Assembly (NCBI GenBank): GCA_023382535.1
Contig: JAHDWA010000036.1
Coordinates: forward strand, 1-64,000
Source: Anaerolineae bacterium
GTDB lineage: Bacteria; Chloroflexota; Anaerolineae; 4572-78; J111
Length of the DNA stretch: 64,000 nucleotides
Reading direction: 5' to 3'
Shown here piece by piece: positions 51,663 to 61,203 of this stretch. Every line of letters starts with the position of its first letter. Positions within the stretch are counted from its first letter, which is position 1. The translations under genes were made by a program, and so were the position numbers. The notes under the pieces are model-generated. The model made no database searches. It saw nothing but the letters and a program-made list of their open reading frames with translations, and was not told the origin of the DNA.

Positions 51663-52694
51663 TCAATGACCAACGTACTTGGCGTACAGCCCCCTCGCCA
51701 CGCGCTCGTCTTCCGTCCCTTTGATGATGGCCCGCGCATCGGCGAAGAGGGTGATTTCATAGCTGTCAACAATGAAGCGCAGCAAATAATCGTTGCGGGC
51801 GGTAATCTCGCTGACCGGGGCCAGCCGCTCGGCCAGCTCGGCCAGGGGCAGTTTGCCCGCGCCCGGCACGCGCAGTTGGACCGCATTGCGCCCGCACAAA
51901 TTGGCAATCTGCCCGCCTTTTTCCTGCTTGAGAAATTCAAAGTTGCGCTGTTGGCAGGCCGGACAATCGGGGCGGGGACCGCTGCCCTCAAATTGCTCAA
52001 AGGTGTTGTACCACAAGTCGAAGTGAATAATGCCCTGGTTCAAATCGCCCTGGCCGACGATCAGCTTGATGGCTTCGGTGGCGCTGACGCTGGCAATGGC
52101 TGCCACTACCGGGCCGACCACCCCGGCGGTATCGCAGGTGGCCGTTGTGCCGGGCGGCGGCACATCGTTGAAAAGGCAGCGCAGGCAGGCCGTTTGGCCG
52201 GGGATAATGGTCTGGCTCATGCCATAGGTAGCGACCGCGCCGGTGTAAATCCAGGGGATATTGTGCTTGATGCAGGCGTCGTTGAGGATGTAGCGGGTCT
52301 CAAAGTTGTCGGTGCCATCCAGGACCAGCGTCGCCCCGGCAATGAGGCTTTCGACGTTCTCGGCGTTGACATCGCTGACGATGCCGCGCACCTCGATCTC
52401 GGAGTTGATGGCCCGCAGCTTGCGCTCGGCGGCGGCAGCTTTGGGCAAGGCTTCGGCCAAATCCTGCTCGTCGAACAGGAGCTGCCGCTGCAAGTTGTTC
52501 AGCTCGATGAAATCCCGGTCTACAACCGTCAAATGGCCCACCCCGGCCCGAGCCAGGTGGTTAGCGATGTTCGTGCCGGTCGCGCCACAGCCGACGACGA
52601 CCACGCGGGCGGCTAATAATTTTTGCTGCCCCTCAACGCCGATGCCGGGAAATATCGTTTGGCGAAGGTAGCGGGAGAGATTATTGTTAGGCAT
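51663..52694 (-). CDS. E1-like adenylyltransferase (ThiF/MoeB/HesA family)
   Basis: The 343-residue protein has the nucleotide loop VVVGCGATGTNIANHLARAG, the acidic DRDFIELNNLQRQ motif (Arg and Asn for ATP) and two zinc Cys pairs (CLRC and CPAC). The C-terminal segment (about 275-343) looks like an added small domain. Such enzymes adenylate the C-terminal Gly of ThiS, MoaD or ubiquitin-like carriers. No carrier gene is near. The JAMM peptidase upstream on the same strand is its usual partner in sulfur-carrier or Ubl pathways. Confidence 0.9.
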   Translation of the reverse strand: MPNNNLSRYLRQTIFPGIGVEGQQKLLAARVVVVGCGATGTNIANHLARAGVGHLTVVDRDFIELNNLQRQLLFDEQDLAEALPKAAAAERKLRAINSEIEVRGIVSDVNAENVESLIAGATLVLDGTDNFETRYILNDACIKHNIPWIYTGAVATYGMSQTIIPGQTACLRCLFNDVPPPGTTATCDTAGVVGPVVAAIASVSATEAIKLIVGQGDLNQGIIHFDLWYNTFEQFEGSGPRPDCPACQQRNFEFLKQEKGGQIANLCGRNAVQLRVPGAGKLPLAELAERLAPVSEITARNDYLLRFIVDSYEITLFADARAIIKGTEDERVARGLYAKYVGH

Positions 52695-52835
52695 TGTTGT
52701 CGCTTTTCATATTCACAAGCAAAAATTCTGTAGCTTGGGCGTATTGTTTTTTAATAGATGGCATGAGGGATTTCTCGTTCCGCTTCGCTTCACTCGAAAT
52801 GACATGACTCCTTAGCCTCAGCCTTAGCCTGCAAC

Positions 52836-53264
52836 TCAGACCGCCTGCTCATCCACAATCTCCAACGCCACCCACTCAAAGCGGCGCAGGCCGGAGTCGG
52901 CCAGCCGCCAGATTTGGGTATGGAGCGGCATGCCTTCGTGGACGGAGGCGATGAGATAATAAACCTCGTCCCAGGCGTTGTCCATATCGGTTTGGGAGGG
53001 GATGGCCGGCCAGTCGGGGTGGGAGTGGTAGATGCCGATGATGTCCAGCCCGGTCTCGTCGGCGGCAAGCTGGACTTCGCCAAACTCTTCGGCACTGATG
53101 ATAAAGCGGTCGTTGCGCTCGGTGTTTTGGTTGGTCGCCCGGCGGACATAGCGTACTAGGCCACCGTCGTCAAAGCTGCCCAGCAAGAAACCGCAGCACT
53201 CCGCCGGATAAATTTCCTTGGCGTGAGCATAAATTTGTTTGAGCTGGGCGTCGGTAATTTTCAT
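52836..53264 (-). CDS. JAMM/Mov34 metallopeptidase (M67 family)
   Basis: The 142-residue protein has the JAMM zinc motif: an upstream Glu in YPAECCGFLLG, then YHSHPDWPAIPSQTDMD (His-x-His, Ser, Asp). Prokaryotic relatives remove C-terminal residues from MoaD/ThiS-like carriers or cleave ubiquitin-like conjugates. The gene lies 141 bp upstream of the E1-like gene on the same strand, with the gap free of genes, so the two probably form a pathway. The start is clear (MKITDAQLKQ). Confidence 0.9.
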   Translation of the reverse strand: MKITDAQLKQIYAHAKEIYPAECCGFLLGSFDDGGLVRYVRRATNQNTERNDRFIISAEEFGEVQLAADETGLDIIGIYHSHPDWPAIPSQTDMDNAWDEVYYLIASVHEGMPLHTQIWRLADSGLRRFEWVALEIVDEQAV

Positions 53265-53284
53265 CTTCCAAATATTAGAAAGGA

Positions 53285-53343
53285 TCAGGAGATTAGAGAT
53301 TGAGGACTATCTTCTATCTACTATCTTCTATCCTCTATCTTCC
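53285..53343. repeat. ATCTTCTATC-word array
   Basis: Short direct repeats (ATCTTCTATCTACTATCTTC) are preceded by purine-rich AGATTAGAGATTGAGG words. It lies between the DnaC-like gene's stop and the JAMM gene. Confidence 0.6.
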
Positions 53344-53344
53344 C

Positions 53345-54754
<1,410 letters not shown>

Positions 54755-54777
54755 TATGCCAGCCAGTGAATAAGAAA

Positions 54778-54832
54778 ACTGGAGTAACAAAGCGAAGCTT
54801 TGTCAGCCAAAGCACAGCTTTGGCACTCCAGT
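54778..54832. repeat. Cloverleaf-like element II
   Basis: The outer stem ACTGGAGT (54778-54785) with ACTCCAGT (54825-54832) encloses ACAAAGC-gaa-GCTTTGT (54787-54803) and CCAAAGC-aca-GCTTTGG (54807-54823). All three stems are perfect. It fills the gap between the DnaD-type gene and the loader gene. Confidence 0.9.
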
Positions 54833-54836
54833 TGGG

Positions 54837-55535
54837 CTAATGTTGAATCAACTGCCGCTCTTCGTCGGTGTACCAGGGTTTGTTGCCGCCGTCCTCGTCT
54901 TTACCTTTGCCGTCGTCGCGGCCGGAGGTAGCCATGCGTTCCAGCACGGCCCTGATGTAACTCCACTTGCGGACGTTGTTTTCGACCGCAATTTTGAAGG
55001 CATCCTCAATCCAGGCCTGGGGATAGTTCGCTTCGGCGTCTTTCAGTTCATCGGCCAGAATCGGCGAGAGCAAACCGATGTTGGCCTCATACAACTCAAA
55101 AATATTAGAGCGCTTGGCCGGCGGGGCGATTTCAGCGCCGCTGACGGCCACGACGCCCATTTCACCGGCGACAATTTTGGCATGCGCCTGCCGCCCCCGC
55201 TCGCTGTTAAGAAAGTACAGGTCATGGCGGCCGGCCTCGTCTTCCACCTGGGCGTAGAGCAGCGTCCCCCGCTCGACGGCCCGGCTCAAGCCCTGGTTAA
55301 GGGCACGAGCCACATCCTCGTCAAGCAGCGCCAGGCTGTGGACCAGAGTTTCGTCGGTCAGCAGCTCATTGTGCGAAATCACCTGCCGCGCCTGCCGGTA
55401 ATGGACCCACAAAAAATGGAGCGTAACCTTCAGCTCGGTCAGGTTGTCAATTTGGGGCAGCAACCGGGCAAAAAACAAATCCGGCACCGACGTAAAGCGT
55501 AATTCACCTGCGGGAAAACCGTTAAATTTTTCCAT
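54837..55535 (-). CDS. DnaD-domain replication initiation protein
   Basis: The 232-residue protein has an N-terminal helical/winged part (about 1-120) and a DnaD-like domain (about 143-207: NIFELYEANIGLLSPILADE; WIEDAFKIAVENNVRKWSYI), the signature of Bacillus DnaD, with an acidic tail. DnaD/DnaB proteins help load the replicative helicase at oriC in Firmicutes. Here it lies between a DnaB-type helicase and a DnaC-like loader, which supports that role. Confidence 0.85.
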   Translation of the reverse strand: MEKFNGFPAGELRFTSVPDLFFARLLPQIDNLTELKVTLHFLWVHYRQARQVISHNELLTDETLVHSLALLDEDVARALNQGLSRAVERGTLLYAQVEDEAGRHDLYFLNSERGRQAHAKIVAGEMGVVAVSGAEIAPPAKRSNIFELYEANIGLLSPILADELKDAEANYPQAWIEDAFKIAVENNVRKWSYIRAVLERMATSGRDDGKGKDEDGGNKPWYTDEERQLIQH

Positions 55536-55539
55536 AATT

Positions 55540-55612
55540 GTAAATGGTGAATTATGAATTACGAATTGTGAACCGTTAACCCTTCACAATTTACTATTCA
55601 AAATTCACAATT
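55540..55612. repeat. AATTGTGAA-word fold-back array
   Basis: GTGAATTATGAATTACGAAT words are followed by AATTGTGAA-ccgttaaccc-TTCACAATT (9-bp perfect hairpin) and further complements. It ends at the DnaB helicase stop codon region. Confidence 0.6.
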
Positions 55613-56972
55613 AGTACTCCATCGGTTGTCTGCGCACCTCCAGATCCACAAACTGGGCCAGGTGCTTTTTGAAGTAAACCGAGAAGATACCGGTGGGGCC
55701 AGAGCGGTGCTTGCTGACGATAATCTCGGCGATATTGGGGAATTCGGTGTCGGCATTGTAGACATCGTCGCGGTAGACAAACATCACCACGTCGGCGTCC
55801 TGCTCGATCGAGCCACTTTCTCTTAAATCCGACAGCATCGGCCGCTTGTCGTGGCGCGATTCTACCTGGCGGGATAACTGGCTGAGAGCCAGAATCGGCA
55901 CATTTAACTCACGGGCCAGGGCCTTGATCGAGCGGGAGATGTAGCTGATTTCCTGCTGGCGGTTTTCGCTGCGCGAGTCGCCGCGCATCAGTTGCAGATA
56001 GTCAATAATAATCATATCCAGGCCGTGCTCGGCGTGGAGGCGGCGGGCCTTGGTCCGCAGTTCCAGGGCCGAAATGGCCGCACTGTCGTCAATAAAGAAG
56101 GAGGTGTTGGACAGGAGATTGGTAGCCTGCATAAAGGTCGGCCACTCGTTCTCTTTGATCTCGCCTCGGCGCAAGCGCTGGCTGTCAATGCCGGTTTCGG
56201 CGGAGATGAGACGCTGCACCAACTGCTCGTCGCTCATTTCCAGGCTGAACATGGCAATGCGTTTCTGAAAGCGCCGGGCGGCATGGAGGGCCATACTCAA
56301 AGCCAATGACGTTTTGCCCATACCCGGTCTTCCGGCCAAAATAATCACATCGGACCGCTGCAAGCCACCCAGCAGTTTGTCCAGATCGGCCAGGCCGGTA
56401 GGGATGCCGATGATCTCGCCGCGATGCTGGTAAAGGTATTCCACCCGGTCGTGATATTGATCGAGAACCTGGCGGATGGGCCGCAGATCGCGGTCTACCC
56501 GGCGGGCGGCCACCCCAAAAATGATCTCCTCGGCCCGGTCAACCACCTCGTCGGCGTCTTCGGTATCCTCGTAGGCCAGCCGGGCGATTTGTCCGGCGGC
56601 GTCAATCAGCCGGCGCAGAACGGCGGTGCGTTCGACGATGCGGGCATAGTATTCTACGTGGATCGAGGTCGGCGTGGCGTTGATCAGGCTGGTCAAATAA
56701 GACGCCCCGCCAATTTCGACCAGTTGGCCCCGGCGCTCCAGTTCATCGGTCAGCGTGACCAGGTCAGCCGGTTCGCGCCGTTCATGCAGGTCGCGAATCG
56801 CTTCGAAGACCCAACTGTGACGCTCCACGTAGAAGTCAACGGGCTGCAAAAAAGTTGCCACCCGAATGATCGCATCGGGATCAATCAGCAGCGAGCCTAG
56901 AACGGCTTCTTCGGCTTCGACATTATGCGGCTGTAATCTGTCGGGCACGGTGCCCGGTAAAATATCAACCAT
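55611..56972 (-). CDS. dnaB: Replicative DNA helicase DnaB
   Basis: The 453-residue helicase has the DnaB N-terminal domain ([20 protein letters not shown]) and a RecA-fold domain with Walker [11 protein letters not shown], the [12 protein letters not shown] motif, [13 protein letters not shown] (Walker B) and [32 protein letters not shown]. The length is normal and no intein is present. It is the first gene of the replication cluster dnaB - dnaD-like - dnaC-like. Confidence 0.95.
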   Translation of the reverse strand: MVDILPGTVPDRLQPHNVEAEEAVLGSLLIDPDAIIRVATFLQPVDFYVERHSWVFEAIRDLHERREPADLVTLTDELERRGQLVEIGGASYLTSLINATPTSIHVEYYARIVERTAVLRRLIDAAGQIARLAYEDTEDADEVVDRAEEIIFGVAARRVDRDLRPIRQVLDQYHDRVEYLYQHRGEIIGIPTGLADLDKLLGGLQRSDVIILAGRPGMGKTSLALSMALHAARRFQKRIAMFSLEMSDEQLVQRLISAETGIDSQRLRRGEIKENEWPTFMQATNLLSNTSFFIDDSAAISALELRTKARRLHAEHGLDMIIIDYLQLMRGDSRSENRQQEISYISRSIKALARELNVPILALSQLSRQVESRHDKRPMLSDLRESGSIEQDADVVMFVYRDDVYNADTEFPNIAEIIVSKHRSGPTGIFSVYFKKHLAQFVDLEVRRQPMEY

Positions 56973-57231
56973 TGTGACTCGCGAAACTCAGATAGATCAA
57001 AAATTTTGACTATAATTTACTCTTGTTTTGAGCAGAACAAAAGTTCTAATCGAGAATCATAACACGAGCGCGGGGTTTCGTCAAACAATTTAACGACTTT
57101 CCGCGCACGTGAGCAAATTAAAGGCAGGCTAGATTTTTAGAAAAATGACTTAAAACAGATGTAGAGGGGTTAACAGAGCTTCGCTGAGGCCCACCCAACC
57201 CCAGCCTGACGCTCTGCCCGATCTTCGTTAC

Positions 57232-57756
57232 TCAATTTTTACCCAGGTCGTCCAGGTCAAGTTCATCAATAAAGTCACGGAAAACGGCCAGTTGTTCCTC
57301 TTCCTCTTCGGACAGGGGTTCAGTGTCCCGATCCATATCGGCCTCTTCCAGACTCGTCTCCGGCACAATCGAAGCCGCCGACATCACTTCTTCCGCTACA
57401 AACAGCGGAGCATTGGCCCGCACAGCCAGGGCAATGGCGTCGCTGGGACGGGCATCAATCTCCATGCTTTGACCATTCACGTCCATCACAATCCGGGCAA
57501 AAAAGGTGTCGTTTTTCAACTCGCTGACCGTCACGTGAGAAATAGTGGCTCCCATTTCGTCTATAACACTTTTTAGCAAATCATGGGTCAAGGGACGGGC
57601 TACTTGAACACCCTGTAATTGAATCGTAATCGCATCGGCTTCAAAGGGTCCAATCCAGATGGGCAGGTAGCGGTCCGTATCTACATCTTTCAAAACTACC
57701 ACCCGGTGCTGCGACATCAGACTAACGCGAATGCTATCTATCTTAACTTCTATCAT
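57232..57756 (-). CDS. Bifunctional nuclease family protein (DUF151/BFN)
   Basis: This 174-residue protein carries the BFN/DUF151 domain: VVVLKDVDTDRYLPIWIGPF EADAI, then RPLTHDLLKSVIDEMGATI and IDARPSDAIALAVRANAPLF. An acidic C-terminal tail follows. Plant relatives show RNase/DNase activity; the bacterial role is not well defined. ATG 57756 is chosen because AGGAGG is 6 bases before it; the ATG at 57762 would abut the site. A promoter probably lies in the divergent gap. Confidence 0.88.
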   Translation of the reverse strand: MIEVKIDSIRVSLMSQHRVVVLKDVDTDRYLPIWIGPFEADAITIQLQGVQVARPLTHDLLKSVIDEMGATISHVTVSELKNDTFFARIVMDVNGQSMEIDARPSDAIALAVRANAPLFVAEEVMSAASIVPETSLEEADMDRDTEPLSEEEEEQLAVFRDFIDELDLDDLGKN

Positions 57757-57862
57757 GCACATCCTCCTGCCATCAGGCTTTCAGAAAACCGTATCCCAAA
57801 GTAAGGCTGACGCCCGAATTGGCTGGATTATACCACATGACAGATTCGCTTACAAGTGACTA

Positions 57863-57892
57863 TTGGCCTATAAATTAGGATACGGTTATAAT
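57863..57892 (+). promoter_or_regulatory. Promoter of the lipoprotein gene
   Basis: TTGGCC (57863-57868), 18 bp and TATAAT (57887-57892). The transcript would start near 57899. Confidence 0.65.
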
Positions 57893-57970
57893 TTAAGTTA
57901 TGTTTTTGCCCGCTATGGTTGCTGTTTTTCTCGTTCCTGCACCCAGTTTTTCCCTCATTTCCAGGCTCAC

Positions 57971-58015
57971 TTTTTCTCTTGTTTCTCTTGTTCTCAAGCT
58001 GAATTTGGTAACAAG
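57971..58015. repeat. Third copy of the CCCAAACT-type repeat
   Basis: TTTCTCTTGTTTCTCTTG is followed by TTCTCAAGCTGAATTTGGTA. Its reverse complement aligns with the copy at 38300-38340. It overlaps the 5' region of the lipoprotein gene. Confidence 0.45.
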
Positions 58016-58613
58016 AGCAGTTCCGCTTATTTTCCTAACCCTGGCTTTGAGCGGCTGCGCTGCCCCGGAATCCTTGAGTCCTGCAGCCGCTCAACCTATC
58101 CTGGCCCAGACCTGGCAGGCCGGCCAGCACAGTGTCTGGGAGATTGAGTGGCCGGCTGCGCCCGTCGGCGGCCCGCTGACGGTGGAAACGTGGCAAGCTG
58201 GCTCGCGCTACCGCTTTGAAATTCTGGAAGCGACCGTCCCGGATTTGGTCGGCCAGGTTCTCATCTTTGACGGGCAGATTGCCTGGCGCTATCGTCGTTT
58301 TGACCAACCCCAAGATTCTGCCCAATCAGAGGAAGCCCGGCTTTCCCCGGTGAGCGATGCTTTTGCCATCATCAGCCGCTTGCTTGTAACTGCCCCGGAG
58401 ACGGCTACCCAAGAAGCGCTGTGGCTGTCATCCGGCCCGGTCCAAAAACTGACCTTCACCTACTCCAACGGCGATAGTCTGGCTCTGTGGCGCGATGAAG
58501 CTACGGGATTGCCGGTGCGGGTGATGTTTACCCTGAGCGGCCAGCCGGCGACGCTGCGCGCCCGCAGTTTCGCGCCGCTGCCTGACCCACCGGAAGGCTT
58601 GTTCAAGCCATGA
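58005..58613 (+). CDS. Lipoprotein of unknown function
   Basis: From TTG 58005 the product is a 202-residue lipoprotein: MVTRAVPLIFLTLALSGC, with the lipobox Cys at residue 18, then a beta-rich domain (TWQAGQHSVWEIEWPAAPVG; YRFEILEATVPDLVGQVLIF; ALWRDEATGLPVRVMFTLSG) resembling LolA/LolB- or outer-membrane-sorting-like shapes. The frame is open up to ATG 57900, but those 35 residues would come from a repeat and would make an overlong signal. A leaderless start at 57900 cannot be excluded. The stop overlaps the next ATG by four bases, coupling it to the glycosyltransferase. Confidence 0.7.
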   Translation: MVTRAVPLIFLTLALSGCAAPESLSPAAAQPILAQTWQAGQHSVWEIEWPAAPVGGPLTVETWQAGSRYRFEILEATVPDLVGQVLIFDGQIAWRYRRFDQPQDSAQSEEARLSPVSDAFAIISRLLVTAPETATQEALWLSSGPVQKLTFTYSNGDSLALWRDEATGLPVRVMFTLSGQPATLRARSFAPLPDPPEGLFKP

Positions 58614-59767
58614 AAATCGCCGTCAATGCCTGGTTTTGGGATAACTCTGCGGTCGGCAGCGGCCAGTACCTCAAATATTTGCTGCCGGCCCTCTTGGAAG
58701 CGGACGGCCGGCTGGAAATCATCCTCATTTCGCCCAAACCCTTTGACCTTGCCCTGCCTGAGCGATGCCCTAATCTAAAATTCCATACGGTCAAGACCCC
58801 TTTTGCCAACCCCGCCTCCAATCTGGCCAAAGTTTGGTTTGAGCAGGTTACTTTTCCTCGCGCCTGCCGGAAACTGGGGGTAGACCTGGCCCACGTGCCC
58901 TACTTTGGCTCGCCCCTTGCTCCGTCCGTGCCGACGGTAGTCACCATTCACGATTTGATTCCCATGGTCCTGCCGGAATACCGGGGTGGCTTTTTGGTGC
59001 GGCTTTATACCTCGCTGGTGGCCGCGGCTGCCCCGCAAGCCAAAGTCATTCTGGCCGACTCGGAGGCCAGCCGGCGGGATATTTTGCAGAAACTTGGCCT
59101 GCCTGCCGAGCAGGTCCGGGTAGTCTACCTGGCTCCGGCGCCGCACTTTCAGCCCGCCGAAACCTGGCAGCAGCTTGTCGAGATAAAGAAAAAGTATAAC
59201 CTGCCGGAGAATTTTGTGTTGTATCTGGGCGGTTACGATGTGCGCAAAAATGTCAGCGCCCTGCTGCATGCCTATACCTGGGTCAGCGCCACCCTGGGCG
59301 ACCAATATCCCCTGGTATTGGCCGGGCGGATGCCCGAGACCGACACCCCCTTTTTCCCCGACCCGCTGCGGATTGCCCGCGAGCTGGGCCTCGCCGATGT
59401 TGTTATCACCCCCGGCTGGGTTGCCGAAGAGGACCGCCCGTTGCTCTATGCCGCCGCCACTGTGTTTGTCTACCCTTCCCGCTACGAGGGCTTTGGCTTG
59501 CCGGTCCTGGAAGCGATGGCCTGCGGTGTTCCGGTCGTAACCACCAACGCGGCCTCGATCCCGGAGTTGGCCGGCCCGGCTGCTTTCCAGCTTGACCCTC
59601 ACGACACCAAGCACATGGCCGCGCCGATTATTCGCCTCTGTACCGAGGAGGAGTCCCGCGATATGATGATCGAGCGGGGGTTTGCTCAGGTAGAGAAGTT
59701 TAGCTGGGCCAAGACGGCCGCGGAGACGCTGCGGGTTTACCGGGAGGTAGTTGGAGATTTCGAGTAG
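58610..59767 (+). CDS. Glycosyltransferase family 4
   Basis: The 385-residue GT4 enzyme has an N-terminal acceptor half (NAWFWDNSAVGSGQYLKYLL; VVTIHDLIPMVLPEY) and the nucleotide-sugar half (LPENFVLYLGGYDVRKNVSA; RYEGFGLPVLEAMACGVPVV), in which EGFGLPVLE is the EX7E motif. It transfers a sugar from an NDP donor to a lipid, glycan or polysaccharide chain. It overlaps the lipoprotein gene (ATGA) and is followed by a second GT4 gene, indicating surface-glycan synthesis. Confidence 0.9.
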   Translation: MKIAVNAWFWDNSAVGSGQYLKYLLPALLEADGRLEIILISPKPFDLALPERCPNLKFHTVKTPFANPASNLAKVWFEQVTFPRACRKLGVDLAHVPYFGSPLAPSVPTVVTIHDLIPMVLPEYRGGFLVRLYTSLVAAAAPQAKVILADSEASRRDILQKLGLPAEQVRVVYLAPAPHFQPAETWQQLVEIKKKYNLPENFVLYLGGYDVRKNVSALLHAYTWVSATLGDQYPLVLAGRMPETDTPFFPDPLRIARELGLADVVITPGWVAEEDRPLLYAAATVFVYPSRYEGFGLPVLEAMACGVPVVTTNAASIPELAGPAAFQLDPHDTKHMAAPIIRLCTEEESRDMMIERGFAQVEKFSWAKTAAETLRVYREVVGDFE

Positions 59768-59782
59768 AGGTTCCAAACTTTT

Positions 59783-59812
59783 TTGAAGAATAGATAGATT
59801 CTGTGGTACAAT
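59783..59812 (+). promoter_or_regulatory. Promoter before the second glycosyltransferase
   Basis: TTGAAG (59783-59788), 18 bp and TACAAT (59807-59812), 98 bp before the ATG at 59911. Confidence 0.55.
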
Positions 59813-59910
59813 ACCAAGGGGAGAGCCTTGCCCAAGTTTAGGTCTCTCTCTCCACCCAGCACGTCCCAAGTTTTCAACACAGCAATGTTAAAGTACAATC
59901 TGACGCGTTT

Positions 59911-61113
59911 ATGAAAGTTTTGATGCTCTCCAAAGCCTGCATTGTGGGCGCATACCAAAAGAAGCTTGAGGAAATGGCCGCTATCCCCGGAGTCGAACTG
60001 ACGGTTGTCGTGCCTCCTTCCTGGAATGATCCCCGTTACCCGACGCGCCTGGAAAGAGTCCACACCAGGGGCTATGAGCTGATGGTGAGCGATATTGTCT
60101 TTAACGGTAATTACCACCTCCACTTCTACCCCAAACTCGGTAAGATTGTGCGCCGGGTTCGGCCCGATATTTTTCACATTGACGAAGAACCTTATAACCT
60201 GGCCACGTTTCTGGCCCTGCGCCTGGCTCGCTCCGCCGGGGCGGGGACCGTCGTCTTTAGCTGGCAGAATTTATTGCGCCGTTACCCGCCGCCCTTCAGT
60301 TGGATGGAACGGTATGTGCTCAAGCACGCCGACGCTCTGCTGGCCGGCAACAGCGAGTCGGCCCAGGTGTGGCAGCGTAAAGGCTACGCTGGCCCTATCC
60401 ACCTGATTCCCCAGTTTGGGGTGGACCCCGCCATCTATTATCGCCGTCCGCGGCCGGCCCGTCAGGGGCGCATCAGCATCTTTAAACAACGCACGACCCG
60501 CCCGCCGACCCAGCCCGCCCTGGCCATCGGCTACGTCGGGCGCTTGGTTGAGGAGAAAGGTTTGGAGATTTTGCTGCATGCAGCCAGCCAGCTCAACGGC
60601 CCCTGGACGCTCCAAATCCTGGGCAGCGGCCCCGACCGGGAGCGGCTGGAGAAGATGACCCAGTGGCTGGGTATTGCGCCGCGCGTCACCTTTGACCAAA
60701 AGCTGCCTTCGACACATTTGCCCCATTATTTTAGCGGGCTGGATGTGCTGGTCTTACCCTCGCTGACCCGGCCCAATTGGAAAGAGCAGTTTGGCCGGGT
60801 CTTGATCGAGGCCATGGCTTGTGATGTGATCACCCTCGGCGCTCGTTCCGGGGCCATTCCGGAGGTTATCGGCGACGCCGGGTTGACTTTTGGCGAAGGC
60901 AACGTAGTCGAGTTGCAGCAGCAACTCCAACAATTGATTGACGATGTGTCTCTGCGGGAAGCCCTGCGCCAAAAAGGCCGCCAGCGAGTCAAAGATCATT
61001 ACACTCAGGCTGCAATTGCCAGAAACACGGTCAAAGTGTACTGCGACATTTTAGGAGAAACTGTTCCGGGGATAACCACCCTGTTAGAACAAGAATTGGC
61101 AGCCGTACGATAA
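59911..61113 (+). CDS. Glycosyltransferase family 4
   Basis: The 400-residue GT4 enzyme has a WcaI/PimA-like N-terminal half (MKVLMLSKACIVGAYQKKLE; DIFHIDEEPYNLATFLALRL) and the C-terminal half AIGYVGRLVEEKGLEILLHA, ILGSGPDRERLEKM, then EQFGRVLIEAMACDV (EX7E) and ARSGAIPEVIGDAGLTF. It has no membrane segment. Its sequence is only distantly related to the preceding GT4. It probably adds another sugar to the same product. Confidence 0.9.
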   Translation: MKVLMLSKACIVGAYQKKLEEMAAIPGVELTVVVPPSWNDPRYPTRLERVHTRGYELMVSDIVFNGNYHLHFYPKLGKIVRRVRPDIFHIDEEPYNLATFLALRLARSAGAGTVVFSWQNLLRRYPPPFSWMERYVLKHADALLAGNSESAQVWQRKGYAGPIHLIPQFGVDPAIYYRRPRPARQGRISIFKQRTTRPPTQPALAIGYVGRLVEEKGLEILLHAASQLNGPWTLQILGSGPDRERLEKMTQWLGIAPRVTFDQKLPSTHLPHYFSGLDVLVLPSLTRPNWKEQFGRVLIEAMACDVITLGARSGAIPEVIGDAGLTFGEGNVVELQQQLQQLIDDVSLREALRQKGRQRVKDHYTQAAIARNTVKVYCDILGETVPGITTLLEQELAAVR

Positions 61114-61115
61114 AG

Positions 61116-61171
61116 AAGTTGAGGAGTGTTAAAGCATAGCTTTGATTTGCGCAAGCTACACTCTCTCAGTT
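61116..61171. repeat. Cloverleaf-like element III
   Basis: The outer stem GAGTGT (61124-61129) with ACACTC (61158-61163), extended imperfectly by AGTTGAG/CTCAGTT, encloses AAAGC-ata-GCTTT (61131-61143) and the palindrome TTGCGCAA (61147-61154). It has the same plan and the same AAAGC/GCTTT hairpin as element II. Confidence 0.7.
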
Positions 61172-61203
61172 CCCTTAGTTCCCTTTTTCTTGGTGGATAG
61201 CCT

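Noticed and set aside
57900..58004. 35-codon extension of the lipoprotein
   Set aside because: It coincides with a dispersed repeat and makes the signal too long; kept only as an alternative leaderless start.
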